Source: DATKMP01 sp035541775 (GTDB lineage Bacteria > Bacteroidota > Ignavibacteria > UBA10030). From it: 13,621 nt of DNA. The notes beneath the pieces are model-generated. The model was not told the DNA's origin. It saw only the letters and a list, made by a program, of their open reading frames with translations, and did no database searches. Of the stretch, positions 1-7,269 are shown one piece after another. The first letter of the stretch is position 1. Each line of letters opens with the position of its first letter. Position numbers and translations under genes: made by a program. The stretch lies in assembly GCA_035541775.1 (NCBI GenBank), contig DATKMP010000273.1, positions 1 to 13,621 of the forward strand, given 5' to 3'.

Positions 1-73
1 AAACTTGTGAGTACCACTATTATTTTCGAAGAACTTTGATTCAATGCCCGTTCGTCGTTCTGCGCGAACAGCA

Positions 74-79
74 TATAAT
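74..79 (+). promoter_or_regulatory. Possible -10 box upstream of the helicase gene
   Basis: A perfect TATAAT lies about 100 bp before the helicase start codon. The hexamer 17 bp upstream (TTCGTC at 51-56) is a poor -35 match, so this rests on the -10 box alone and could be chance. The rest of 1-179 shows no gene I can support. Confidence 0.25.
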
Positions 80-179
80 AGTACGGGAATGTTGCTGAAA
101 ACTCAAGCTTGTGTTTATGCGTTTTGCAGGTTTCTTTTTCCCGCTTTTTTCCTGTATCTTTTTCAAGGATGAAAATGTC

Positions 180-1178
180 ATGAAGAAGTTCACACTCAAA
201 CCGTTACCGGGCGAAATTCTACATCTTGTGCAGCCGCAGCATCTGCGCATTGATTACAAAAAAGAATTGAACGATGCACAGTACCGTGCGGTAACGTCGG
301 TGAACGGCCCGCATTTAATTATTGCCGGCGCCGGCACAGGAAAAACGCGGACCATCGTGTATCGCGTTGCCTATCTGGTCGAGCTTGGCGTGAAACCGGA
401 TTCGATTTTGCTCTTAACGTTCACGCGCAAAGCCGCGCAGGAAATGCTGCGCAAAGCGTCGATCACGTTGGATAGCCGCTGTGATCAGGTTGCAGGAGGA
501 ACGTTTCATTCGTTTGCCAATAATATTTTACGGAAGTACGCAGGGCAACTTGGATACGAAAATAATTTCACCATTCTCGATCAAGCGGATGCGGAAGATG
601 TGGTGAATTTGCTGCGGACAAAAATGAAATTCGATACAAAAGAAAAGCGATTTCCGCGAAAAGAAACATTGTACGATCTCTACAGCCGTTCGTTGAATAC
701 CTTGATGCCGGTGAAGGAGTTGCTCGCTGCCGATTATCCGCAGTATCTGGAATTAGAACAAGAAATCGCGATGTTGCATGCCGCGTATGTTACCTACAAG
801 CGCGAACACAATTTCATGGATTACGACGATTTGCTGTTGAATCTGCATGAACTACTGCGTAAGAATGAATCGGTGCGCAATGTGCTGTGCGATCGGTACA
901 GATATATTATGGTGGATGAATATCAGGATACGAATCGCGTGCAGGCGGAAATTGTGAAATTGCTTTCATCGGAATATCGAAACGTGATGGTCGTCGGCGA
1001 CGATGCCCAGTGCATTTATTCCTTCCGTGGCTCGACGATTCGCAACATTCTTTCCTTCAACGAAGAATTTCCCGATTGCAAAACCATCGCGCTGGAAGAA
1101 AACTTTCGCAGTACCCAACCGATCTTGAACTTAGCAAATGCTGTTTTGTCAAGGGGAACTGAAGTGCTGAAACAGTAA
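180..1178 (+). CDS. UvrD/PcrA-type DNA helicase, N-terminal part (split gene)
   Basis: This is the first part of a superfamily 1A 3'-5' DNA helicase, the family that unwinds DNA in repair and replication restart. Over 332 residues the motifs run in order: a Q-motif-like LNDAQYRAV, Walker A GAGTGKT, motif Ia TFTRKAAQEM, GTFHSFA, motif II with DEYQDTN, motif III VGDDAQCIYSFRGS and motif IV EENFRST. The ATG at 180 is chosen because AAGGA sits at 165-169 and because MKKFTLKPLPGE reads as a natural start. An in-frame ATG at 111 would add a Phe-rich stretch with no sign of function. The frame is normal to LANAVLSRG and ends soon after at a stop (1176-1178), exactly where an octamer-repeat element begins. 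The remainder of the protein follows at 1324 in another frame. Alone, this piece has most of domains 1A/1B but lacks motifs V and VI, so it should not work as a helicase by itself. It is either a broken gene or half of a two-part protein. Confidence 0.85.
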   Translation: MKKFTLKPLPGEILHLVQPQHLRIDYKKELNDAQYRAVTSVNGPHLIIAGAGTGKTRTIVYRVAYLVELGVKPDSILLLTFTRKAAQEMLRKASITLDSRCDQVAGGTFHSFANNILRKYAGQLGYENNFTILDQADAEDVVNLLRTKMKFDTKEKRFPRKETLYDLYSRSLNTLMPVKELLAADYPQYLELEQEIAMLHAAYVTYKREHNFMDYDDLLLNLHELLRKNESVRNVLCDRYRYIMVDEYQDTNRVQAEIVKLLSSEYRNVMVVGDDAQCIYSFRGSTIRNILSFNEEFPDCKTIALEENFRSTQPILNLANAVLSRGTEVLKQ

Positions 1179-1323
1179 GTCTAAAAGTCGTTGAGTCATT
1201 GAGTAGTTGAGTCTTTGAGCTATTAAGTCGTTGAGTAATTTTATCTTTGGAAAAAATAAAGTAGTAATCATAAATCAACAAAATACCAAATCATCAAATC
1301 ACAAAATCAATAAATCATAAGAT
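1164..1323 (+). repeat. Octamer-repeat element inserted in the helicase gene
   Basis: The stretch has no coding character and separates the two helicase parts. From 1178 to 1241 there are eight consecutive 8-bp units of consensus AGTCNTTG, for example AGTCGTTG at 1186 and 1226, AGTCATTG at 1194 and AGTCTTTG at 1210. After a 22-bp AT-rich centre, 1264-1319 carries about seven further 8-bp units of consensus AAATCANN, with AAATCAAC at 1272, AAATCATC at 1288 and AAATCACA at 1296. The reverse complement of the right unit (NNTGATTT) resembles the left unit (TTGAGTCN) around a shared TTGA core, so the two arms could fold into a long imperfect hairpin pairing about 6 of 8 positions per unit. I see no clear target duplication and no terminal inverted repeat of the transposon kind. 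The edges are inferred: removing about 160 bp would rejoin the frame as GTE-V/L-YTKQLYT. I do not recognise it as a named element. Confidence 0.75.
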
Positions 1324-2349
1324 TTGTACACCAAGCAATTATATACAACTAAACCCGGTGGAACGCTTCCGCAATTAGTCGCAACGGAAAATGAAAACAT
1401 GCAGTCGCGCTATGTAGTGCAGAAAATTTTAGAACAACGCGAAATGGGAATTGCGCTGGAAGATATGGCAGTGCTGTTCCGCTCGTCGTTTCATTCGTTC
1501 GATCTGGAAATCGAATTGACGAAAGCAAATATTCCGTTCCTCAAATTCGGCGGGTATAAATTTATCGAAACGGCACACGTGAAGGATGTCATTGCGTATT
1601 TACGCGTACTGGAAAATCCAAAAGATGTGGTGGCGTGGAATCGCATTCTTTTATTAATCGATGGCGTCGGGCCCCGAACGGCGGAAAAAGTGATCGATGA
1701 TATTTTAAAGCGCCGCGTCGGATTGGCGAAAGAATTTCAAGAAGCGGTGACGGCAACGACAAAATTCTGGATGGACTATGGAAATTACCCGGAACATATT
1801 CGTTCGCTGTTTGCGATGCTGAAAGATATTGCTGCGCCGACGGTAACGCCTGCCGAAAAAACAAATCATGTTCTCCATTACTATGAACAGTTGATGCGGA
1901 GTAAATACGAAGATTATTTGAAACGTAAAAAAGATCTCGAAACATTTCAAAACATAACTGAACGGTACAAATCTGTCGATGAATTGCTGACAGACCTTGC
2001 GCTGGAACCGCCGAACGAAAGCGTGAGCGATATCGAATCGCCGGGAAAAGAAACGGAATTTTTAACGCTCTCCACTATTCACAGTGCGAAAGGGTTGGAA
2101 TGGAACACGGTGTTTGTGATTTATGCGCTTGACGGAAGATTCCCTGCTATGCGTGCTGCCGGCAGCGACGAAGAAATGGAAGAAGAGCGGCGATTGATGT
2201 ATGTGGCATGCACGCGCGCCAAAGAACATCTCATTATCACCTATCCGATGAATATTTATGACCGTGAAAGCGGATTGATTCTCACCAAGCCGTCTCGCTT
2301 TCTTGAAGGCATTGGAGAAAATTTATTGGAACCGTGGGTGGTGGAATAA
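1324..2349 (+). CDS. UvrD/PcrA-type DNA helicase, C-terminal part (split gene)
   Basis: This is the remainder of the helicase begun at 180, read in a different frame after the octamer-repeat element. It holds domains 2B and 2A of a UvrD-like enzyme: the AVLFRSSFHS strand, the KFGGYKFIETAHVKDVIAYL region that follows motif IV in this family, motif V TLSTIHSAKGLEW and motif VI EEERRLMYVACTRAKE, whose Arg residues contact ATP. The first plausible start is TTG at 1324 and the first ATG is at 1399; neither has a convincing ribosome binding site. The homologous sequence begins at once at 1324 (YTKQLYTTKPGG), so this is probably a continuation cut off from its proper start rather than an independent gene. 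Coding quality is good to the natural end, with no other stop or frameshift, which suggests a recent interruption or retained function. Together the two parts give about 670 residues, a usual length for the family. Confidence 0.8.
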   Translation: MYTKQLYTTKPGGTLPQLVATENENMQSRYVVQKILEQREMGIALEDMAVLFRSSFHSFDLEIELTKANIPFLKFGGYKFIETAHVKDVIAYLRVLENPKDVVAWNRILLLIDGVGPRTAEKVIDDILKRRVGLAKEFQEAVTATTKFWMDYGNYPEHIRSLFAMLKDIAAPTVTPAEKTNHVLHYYEQLMRSKYEDYLKRKKDLETFQNITERYKSVDELLTDLALEPPNESVSDIESPGKETEFLTLSTIHSAKGLEWNTVFVIYALDGRFPAMRAAGSDEEMEEERRLMYVACTRAKEHLIITYPMNIYDRESGLILTKPSRFLEGIGENLLEPWVVE

Positions 2350-2438
2350 ATAAGAGATGACGATGTTCTGTGATGGCTTGAAGTTTGACGAAATCATATT
2401 TGAAGAGCGGACGAACTTCCTGTCCTGAGAGAAAAAAT

Positions 2439-2451
2439 ATTGATTATCAAT
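2439..2451. repeat. Small AT-rich palindrome
   Basis: ATTGAT and ATCAAT flank a single T, making a perfect 6-bp inverted repeat in the 268-bp gap between the helicase remnant and the Asp-box protein gene. It could be an operator or chance in AT-rich DNA. I found no convincing promoter in this gap. Confidence 0.3.
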
Positions 2452-2602
2452 GATTAATTTAAGAGATTAAAGGTAATTGATTTTTGTCGACTTAGTTTTT
2501 CCGGGGCCCACCAAACCCGTCACTTGAAACGACGAGCAAACAAACAGTGAATAAAAAAATAATCATGAGAGAAGTTTTTGTGCTGAAAGCGCAATGGAGT
2601 AT

Positions 2603-2608
2603 AAGGAG
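2603..2608 (+). promoter_or_regulatory. Ribosome binding site fixing the start at 2618
   Basis: AAGGAG ends 9 bp before the ATG at 2618. It lies inside the alternative longer frame beginning at ATG 2594, which has no such site. The shorter start also gives a proper signal peptide. Confidence 0.75.
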
Positions 2609-2617
2609 AATAGAGAT

Positions 2618-4759
2618 ATGAGAATCAATCCCAAGCATATTGGCCATGGTTCCAGCAGAATGATTTTTGTTATAGTGTTGTTGTCGGTTGCGATGCACGG
2701 TTCGTTTGCGCAATGGACGCAGACAAATGGGCCGGATTGCGGAATCATAACCAGCGTTGCGGTTTCCGGTACGAATATCATTGCCGGAACAACAAACGGC
2801 ATCGTTCTTTCTACTCACAGTGGAACAAGCTGGGGACAAACTGCGTTGACGAATATTTATATTCAAACGATAGCGGTTTCTTCTAATGGGGCAGACGGAA
2901 CGAATCTTTTTGCGGGAACATACGGCAGCGGCATCTATCGTTCCACCGATAATGGTTCAAGCTGGAGCGCTGTTGATAGCGGATTGACGAACAAGTATGT
3001 CAATGCGATTGCCGTTTCTGGATCGAATCTTTTTGCCGGCACTGATGGAGGCGCTTTTCTATCCACCGACAACGGCGTCAGCTGGAACATGATCGATAGC
3101 AACTTGACGAATACGTTCGTTCAATCGCTTGCGGTCGTCATGAACGCAGGCGATACAACAGTGTTTGCCGGAACGAACGGCAACGGCGTTTTTTCTTCAA
3201 CCAACAACGGAGTCAACTGGAATGGCACCGGCTTGTCAAATGTGCCAGTAACGGCATTAGCTGCAAACGGTACAACGCTTTTTGCCAGCATCAATAGCGA
3301 TACGGTACTTTGTTCTACGAATAATGGAACGACTTGGAGCGGCATCGGCAACGGTTTAGCCAACACCACCATCAATGCGTTAACGGTTTTTGATTCATGT
3401 CTTTACGCGTGTACCAACAATGGCATCTATTCGTACAATCTCTTGCCGCTTTCGAACGGAGTTTTTCCGAAGTGGAACAGCATGGGGCTTTCGAATGATC
3501 GCGTTCTATCGTTTGCTCGTTTCGGATCCAGTTTTCTTGCAGGAACGTACGGCAATGGATTCTTTCTTTCTACCAACAACGGCACAAATTGGAGCAACAC
3601 CGGTTTGGTGAATACCTATATCTATGCGCTTGCTGTTTCCGGTACAGATCTTTTTGCTTCCACCAATAACGAGCAGCCGGTTTCTATGTCTTCGGATCAA
3701 GGTGCAAACTGGGCCACGGCCGATAGCGGCTTTACGAGTCATTATATTACATCGTTCGCCGTTTCTGGTAACAACCTTTTTGCAGGAACGATTGGAGGAG
3801 GCGTTTTCTTCTCTGCCGACAACGGTACAAGTTGGAGTGCAGTCGATACAGGATTAACCAACCTCAATGTGTCATCACTTGTATTTTCCGGTACGAATCT
3901 TTTTGCCGGGACATACGATGGGGGGATTTTTCTTTCTACCAACAACGGTACAAATTGGAGTCCGGTGGACAGCGGATTGACGAGCATCTATATTCAGACG
4001 CTTGCGGTTTCCGGTTCCAATCTCTACGCAGGCACAACGTACAACGGTGTTTTTCTTTCTACCAACAACGGCACAACTTGGGCTCAAGTCGATAGCGGCA
4101 TGACGGATACGATGGTAACTTCATTGGCTGTTATCGGCACGAGTATTTTTGCGGGAACAAATAGCGGCGGTGTTTTTCTTACCACCAATAATGGCATAAG
4201 CTGGAGTGCAGTCGATAGCGGGTTGACGAATGCCCGCATTCAAGCGCTTACTGTTTCTTCTAACGGAACAAACAGCGGAAATATTTTTGCCGGTACGAAT
4301 GGCGGCGGTGTTTTTCTTTCGACCAATAATGGGACAAGCTGGAATGCCATCGATAATGGACTAACGAATCCTTTCATATCTGTTCTCGCGGCTTCAAGCA
4401 CAACTCTTTATGCGGGAACGTATGGAAGCGGTGTCTGGAGCAGGCCGTTATCGGATATCATAACAGGAATTGCACGCACACCTGCTCAAGAACCGCGTAC
4501 GTTTTCATTAGCACAAAATTTTCCCAATCCATTTAACCCGAGCACAACTATTGCATTTTCAATCCCGTCGAAATCGCATGTCACATTAAAAATATACGAT
4601 ATCTTGGGACGAGAAGTCGCAACATTGATCAACAGCGATGTATCGGCAGGAAGCCATACCCAGCAGTGGAATGCTTCGAACTTCTCGAGCGGCATTTATT
4701 TTTATCGCTTGCAGGCAGGGTCATTGAACCAGACCAAAAAACTTCTACTGCTGCGGTAA
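2618..4759 (+). CDS. Secreted Asp-box beta-propeller protein with T9SS sorting domain
   Basis: This is an exported protein of 713 residues with no enzyme motif that I can name. Residues 1-31 form a signal peptide: basic start, hydrophobic MIFVIVLLSVAM, likely cleavage after SFA before Gln. About thirteen units of roughly 41 residues follow, each of the type LFAGTxGGGVFLSTNNGTSW followed by xxVDSGLTN and a short beta strand. The S-T-N-N-G-x-x-W core is the Asp-box (BNR) motif seen in sialidase-like and sortilin-like propellers; twelve copies are recognisable and one, near SNGVFPKW, is degenerate. A linker leads to a C-terminal domain of about 80 residues with QNFPNPFNPSTTI, YDILGREVATL and SSGIYFYRL, matching the type A sorting signal of the type IX secretion system. 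The protein should therefore cross the inner membrane by Sec and the outer membrane by T9SS, ending surface-bound or secreted. The role is unknown; adhesion or polymer binding is possible. The start at 2618 is set by its ribosome site. Confidence 0.88.
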   Translation: MRINPKHIGHGSSRMIFVIVLLSVAMHGSFAQWTQTNGPDCGIITSVAVSGTNIIAGTTNGIVLSTHSGTSWGQTALTNIYIQTIAVSSNGADGTNLFAGTYGSGIYRSTDNGSSWSAVDSGLTNKYVNAIAVSGSNLFAGTDGGAFLSTDNGVSWNMIDSNLTNTFVQSLAVVMNAGDTTVFAGTNGNGVFSSTNNGVNWNGTGLSNVPVTALAANGTTLFASINSDTVLCSTNNGTTWSGIGNGLANTTINALTVFDSCLYACTNNGIYSYNLLPLSNGVFPKWNSMGLSNDRVLSFARFGSSFLAGTYGNGFFLSTNNGTNWSNTGLVNTYIYALAVSGTDLFASTNNEQPVSMSSDQGANWATADSGFTSHYITSFAVSGNNLFAGTIGGGVFFSADNGTSWSAVDTGLTNLNVSSLVFSGTNLFAGTYDGGIFLSTNNGTNWSPVDSGLTSIYIQTLAVSGSNLYAGTTYNGVFLSTNNGTTWAQVDSGMTDTMVTSLAVIGTSIFAGTNSGGVFLTTNNGISWSAVDSGLTNARIQALTVSSNGTNSGNIFAGTNGGGVFLSTNNGTSWNAIDNGLTNPFISVLAASSTTLYAGTYGSGVWSRPLSDIITGIARTPAQEPRTFSLAQNFPNPFNPSTTIAFSIPSKSHVTLKIYDILGREVATLINSDVSAGSHTQQWNASNFSSGIYFYRLQAGSLNQTKKLLLLR
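2770..4440 (+). repeat. Tandem 123-bp coding repeats
   Basis: The Asp-box units are also repeats at the DNA level. The ACCAAC/GCCGAC start of the Asp box recurs at 3815, 3938 and 4061, exactly 123 bp apart. The best conserved stretch is TTTTTCTTTCTACCAACAAC, shared by several units, for example near 3928 and 4051. The outer and 5' units have drifted more and differ in length. The pattern points to growth by unit duplication. Confidence 0.75.
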
Positions 4760-5096
4760 CGGTTAGAATGGCATCGGAGAAAATTTATGAGAACTGCGGG
4801 TGACGGAAGAAGAATTTTATGTGAGGACGTTCCGTTCCGATTATGGCTGATATATTTTAGCCGAATGGTGAGCAGCACTTTCATTTTTTAAACAAAGACC
4901 AATTTTTTCGATTATGAGCGGGTTGCCACCGTTATGCTCTTTGCACGCTTTGGAATTACCGGGTGCCGGCAGATTCAAAAAATATTTTTTCGCTCTGTGC
5001 GTTTAAATTCGTTGACTTTCCGCTGTCTATTTCCTAATATGTTGCCGTATAATAACTTAACGCCCAAAACGGTTTGTATGAAAGAATAAAATTACG
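4760..5096. other. Intergenic region of 337 bp
   Basis: No open frame here looks coding on either strand. There is no good intrinsic terminator after the Asp-box protein gene: GGCT/AGCC at about 4844-4861 forms only a short stem without a T-run. The 3' third holds the promoter listed for sppA. Confidence 0.6.
5012..5040 (+). promoter_or_regulatory. Sigma70-like promoter for the sppA operon
   Basis: TTGACT (5012-5017) and TAATAT (5035-5040) are separated by exactly 17 bp, each close to the consensus -35 and -10 boxes. The -10 lies about 55 bp before the sppA start. A second hexamer, TATAAT at 5048-5053, has no matched -35. No divergent gene competes for this gap. Confidence 0.6.
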
Positions 5097-5999
5097 ATGT
5101 CGAAAACTGCAAAATGGATTTTAGGAATCATTGCGTTTCTGGTAGTGATTTTCGGATTGATGATGATATCTGTTGTGCTATGGATTTTTTCAGATGACAA
5201 TGACGAGACAACTTCTACCAGCGGCGATAAAGTCGCTGTCGTAGAATTGAAAGAGACGATTGTTTCATCCGAAGATGTTGTGCGGCAATTTAAAAAGTAC
5301 GAAGATAATCATTCGGTAAAAGCGATCGTGTTCCGCGTTGAATCTCCGGGCGGCGGCGTGGCAGCAAGCCAGGAAATTTTTGAAGAAGTGAAAAAAATAC
5401 GCAATGCCGGCAAACCGATTGTTGTTTCGATGGGCTCGGTCGCAGCAAGCGGCGGTTATTATGTTTCGTGTCCCGCGACAAAAATTTTTGCAAATCCCGG
5501 AACGTTGACCGGCAGCATCGGCGTGATTATCGAATTCATGCATTTTAAAGAATTGATGAACAAGATCGGCGTGGACGAAACGACGATCAAAACGGGAAAG
5601 TTCAAAGACATCGGTTCTCCGTACCGCAAAACAACGGAAGAAGAAAAAGCATACTTCCAATTTGTCATCGGCGATGTGTATAACCAGTTTGTCGATGCAG
5701 TGGCAACCGAACGAAAATTGGATCGCGCCCATGTTGTGCAATATGCGGATGGGCGCGTGTTCACCGGCAGGCAAGCATTGGAATACGGTTTTGTCGATAC
5801 GCTCGGTACATTTGAGGACGCGGTGAAGTATGCGGCGAAGCTCGGCAAAATTACAGGCAAGCCGAGTGTCGTGAAAGAAGGCAAAAAGAAATCGCTGATC
5901 GATCGCATCGTAGGTGACGCGACATCGGAAGTAACGAAGATCCGCGAACAATTTTTACAACAGCCGATGCTGCAATATCGATTTTCGGCTACCAACTAA
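5097..5999 (+). CDS. sppA: Signal peptide peptidase SppA, short (36K) type
   Basis: This is a membrane-anchored serine protease of family S49 that degrades signal peptides left in the membrane after protein export. At 300 residues it is the short bacterial form with one catalytic domain, not the double-length E. coli type. Residues 6-31 are one transmembrane helix, placing the catalytic domain outside the cytoplasm. The conserved ESPGGGVAASQEI stretch is at 82-94. The nucleophile should be Ser118 in GSVAASGGYY, and the general base Lys170 in TGKFKDIGSP, judged by likeness to the B. subtilis enzyme, which uses a Ser/Lys dyad. The TLTGSIGVI strand lies between them. ATG 5097 is the first start after the promoter; its ribosome site is weak. 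An HU-family gene follows after 14 bp, so the two are probably transcribed together. Confidence 0.93.
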   Translation: MSKTAKWILGIIAFLVVIFGLMMISVVLWIFSDDNDETTSTSGDKVAVVELKETIVSSEDVVRQFKKYEDNHSVKAIVFRVESPGGGVAASQEIFEEVKKIRNAGKPIVVSMGSVAASGGYYVSCPATKIFANPGTLTGSIGVIIEFMHFKELMNKIGVDETTIKTGKFKDIGSPYRKTTEEEKAYFQFVIGDVYNQFVDAVATERKLDRAHVVQYADGRVFTGRQALEYGFVDTLGTFEDAVKYAAKLGKITGKPSVVKEGKKKSLIDRIVGDATSEVTKIREQFLQQPMLQYRFSATN

Positions 6000-6013
6000 T
6001 TGAAGGAGGATTT

Positions 6014-6310
6014 GTGACGAAAGCGGATATTGTTGATGTCATTGCTTCAGCAACCGGTTTGACCAAAGTCGATACCGAAGCCGTCGTGGACGGATTTATT
6101 TATACTGTCATCGATGCAATGAAAGAAGGAAAGAATATCGAGATTCGCGGATTCGGCAGTTTCAAAATTAAACATCGCAAAGGGCGCATGGCGCGCAATC
6201 CGCGCACTGGCGAACAGGTGATGGTGGAAGACCGCATTGTGCCGACATTCAAAGTATCGAAAGAAATGAAGCAGCTTGTAAATGCCAATCTGAATAAAGG
6301 AAAAGCATAA
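6014..6310 (+). CDS. HU-family DNA-binding protein
   Basis: This is a small nucleoid protein of 98 residues that bends and compacts DNA as a dimer. The N-terminal helices (TKADIVDVIASATGLTKVD) are followed by the hallmark IRGFGSFKIKHRKGRMARNPRTGE, which contains the beta-arm with the proline that intercalates DNA in HU and IHF. The sequence does not decide between HU and an IHF-like subunit. Translation starts at GTG 6014, with AGGAGG at 6004-6009 only 4 bp away, strong but a little close. It follows sppA by 14 bp and its stop overlaps the next ATG by one base, so it sits within an operon. No other nucleoid gene is nearby. Confidence 0.93.
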   Translation: MTKADIVDVIASATGLTKVDTEAVVDGFIYTVIDAMKEGKNIEIRGFGSFKIKHRKGRMARNPRTGEQVMVEDRIVPTFKVSKEMKQLVNANLNKGKA

Positions 6311-7044
6311 TGGCCGAAATGACGCCGAACATTCTTTGCCCGCATTGCGGTGCGGAATTACATTGGGGCGATGCTTCGTGTACTTCCTGCGGCGCGGCGA
6401 TCGCGTGGCAAAAAGAATCTCCGGCGCCTGCCCTCAAAGGCAAACAGCAGCCATCGATTCACTCTTCCAATAAAAAAACATCATCTCAAAAATTTTCTTT
6501 TCCGTTCATTGCCGGTCTTGTTGTCGGCATTGTTCTTTCGGTTGTGGCGTATGAAATAGTTTTAGATAAACGCACGAGCATCGAACCGGCCATTGCGCAG
6601 CCGGCGGCGGCGAAGGTGCAGGCGATGCAGCAGATTCAAAATTTAGAAAAACAATTGCAAGCAGACCCCAAGAATAGCGCGGTAGAATTGGAATTAGCAA
6701 ATCTTTTTCACGACAATATGATGTGGGATAAAGCAATTGCGCATTATAAATCGTATCTTAGTATGAATTCCACGGATGCTAATGCTCGCGTTGACCTTGG
6801 CATCTGTTATAAAGAAAGCAACAGGTTGCCGGAAGCGAAACAGCAAATGCAAGAAGCGTTGAAGTACGAGCCGAAGCATGTGCTGGCGCATTTCAATCTG
6901 GGCATCGTTGCATTGAGCGAAGGAAAGTTTGAAGAAGCGAACGCATGGTTCAAGAAAACAATTGAGCTTGCTCCCAACAGCGACGTCGGGAAGCGGGCGC
7001 AGCAGTTATTAGAACAACACACACAACCCATCACGTTAAAGTAA
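6310..7044 (+). CDS. Zinc-ribbon, membrane-anchored TPR protein
   Basis: The protein has 244 residues in three parts. An N-terminal zinc ribbon has two CxxC knuckles (Cys10/13 and Cys24/27, CPHCGAEL and CTSCGAAI). A low-complexity linker leads to one transmembrane helix at about 64-83. A periplasm-side region follows with roughly three tetratricopeptide repeats between 108 and 235, for example NARVDLGICYKESNRLPEAK and AHFNLGIVALSEGKFEEA. TPRs bind partner proteins, so this is likely a scaffold or assembly factor; no enzyme motif is present. The topology places the zinc ribbon in the cytoplasm and the TPRs outside, if the helix spans N-in. The ATG overlaps the HU stop by one base, indicating translational coupling. 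The exact role is unknown. Confidence 0.85.
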   Translation: MAEMTPNILCPHCGAELHWGDASCTSCGAAIAWQKESPAPALKGKQQPSIHSSNKKTSSQKFSFPFIAGLVVGIVLSVVAYEIVLDKRTSIEPAIAQPAAAKVQAMQQIQNLEKQLQADPKNSAVELELANLFHDNMMWDKAIAHYKSYLSMNSTDANARVDLGICYKESNRLPEAKQQMQEALKYEPKHVLAHFNLGIVALSEGKFEEANAWFKKTIELAPNSDVGKRAQQLLEQHTQPITLK

Positions 7045-7045
7045 G

Positions 7046-7052
7046 AAAGGAG
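7046..7052 (+). promoter_or_regulatory. Ribosome binding site of the COX24-like mini-gene
   Basis: AAAGGAG ends 6 bp before the ATG at 7059. Such a well-placed site supports translation of this 31-codon frame. Confidence 0.7.
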
Positions 7053-7058
7053 TCGCGC

Positions 7059-7154
7059 ATGCCCTGTGGACGAAAACGAAAGCGTCACAAGATAGCGACG
7101 CACAAGCGGAAAAAACGCTTGCGCAAGATGCGTCATAAGAAGAAGATCCGTTAG
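7059..7154 (+). CDS. AURKAIP1/COX24-domain mini-protein, probable ribosomal
   Basis: This 31-residue frame is very basic, starting MPCGRKRKRHKIATHKRKKR and ending in KKKIR. The pattern M-P-x-G-K/R-K-R-K-R-H-K-x-A-T-H-K-R-K-K-R matches the small COX24/AURKAIP1-domain proteins known from Bacteroidota and relatives. The mitochondrial counterpart, mS38, belongs to the small ribosomal subunit, so a ribosomal role is likely, though inferred. A strong ribosome site lies 6 bp upstream and the previous gene ends 14 bp before the start. More than half the residues are Lys, Arg or His, as expected for an RNA-binding peptide. It is short enough to be missed by gene finders with a length cut-off. It shares this neighbourhood with a translation factor (EF-G paralogue). 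Confidence 0.8.
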   Translation: MPCGRKRKRHKIATHKRKKRLRKMRHKKKIR

Positions 7155-7169
7155 TGACCGACATTCTCG

Positions 7170-7198
7170 CCGCCTGCTGTACATGTTGCAGCGGGCGG
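7170..7198 (+). other. Strong stem-loop between mini-gene and ytxH-like gene
   Basis: A 12-bp stem (7170-7181 with 7187-7198), including two G-U pairs, encloses a 5-base loop; the lower part is CCGCC over GGCGG. No T-run follows, so it is not a classical terminator. It may stabilise mRNA ends or mark a processing point within the operon, in the 115-bp gap before the next gene. Confidence 0.5.
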
Positions 7199-7269
7199 AA
7201 GAGCATGGAGCGTGTGTTGCAGAAAAAATTTTTCTCAAAAGCATTCAATACCAAGAAAAGGAGATTTCT

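Noticed and set aside
1178..1319. CRISPR-like array
   Set aside because: The units are only 8 bp, directly adjacent, without spacers, and there are no cas genes.
1164..1323. Group I/II intron or intein
   Set aside because: It is far too short and AT-rich, has no conserved intron core, and carries stops, so it cannot be an intein. Loss from RNA remains untested.
2524..2554. Promoter for the Asp-box protein gene from TTGAAA at 2524
   Set aside because: No good -10 box occurs at 16-18 bp spacing; the downstream A-run makes chance matches easy.
5265..5951. Long antisense open frame (228 aa) within sppA
   Set aside because: It lies wholly opposite a well-recognised gene, has a Phe/Arg/His-rich composition typical of reverse-strand reading and no family motif.
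7221..7235. AGAAAAA/TTTTTCT palindrome before the YtxH gene
   Set aside because: A 7-bp AT-only palindrome is readily expected by chance, and no promoter or known operator is joined to it.
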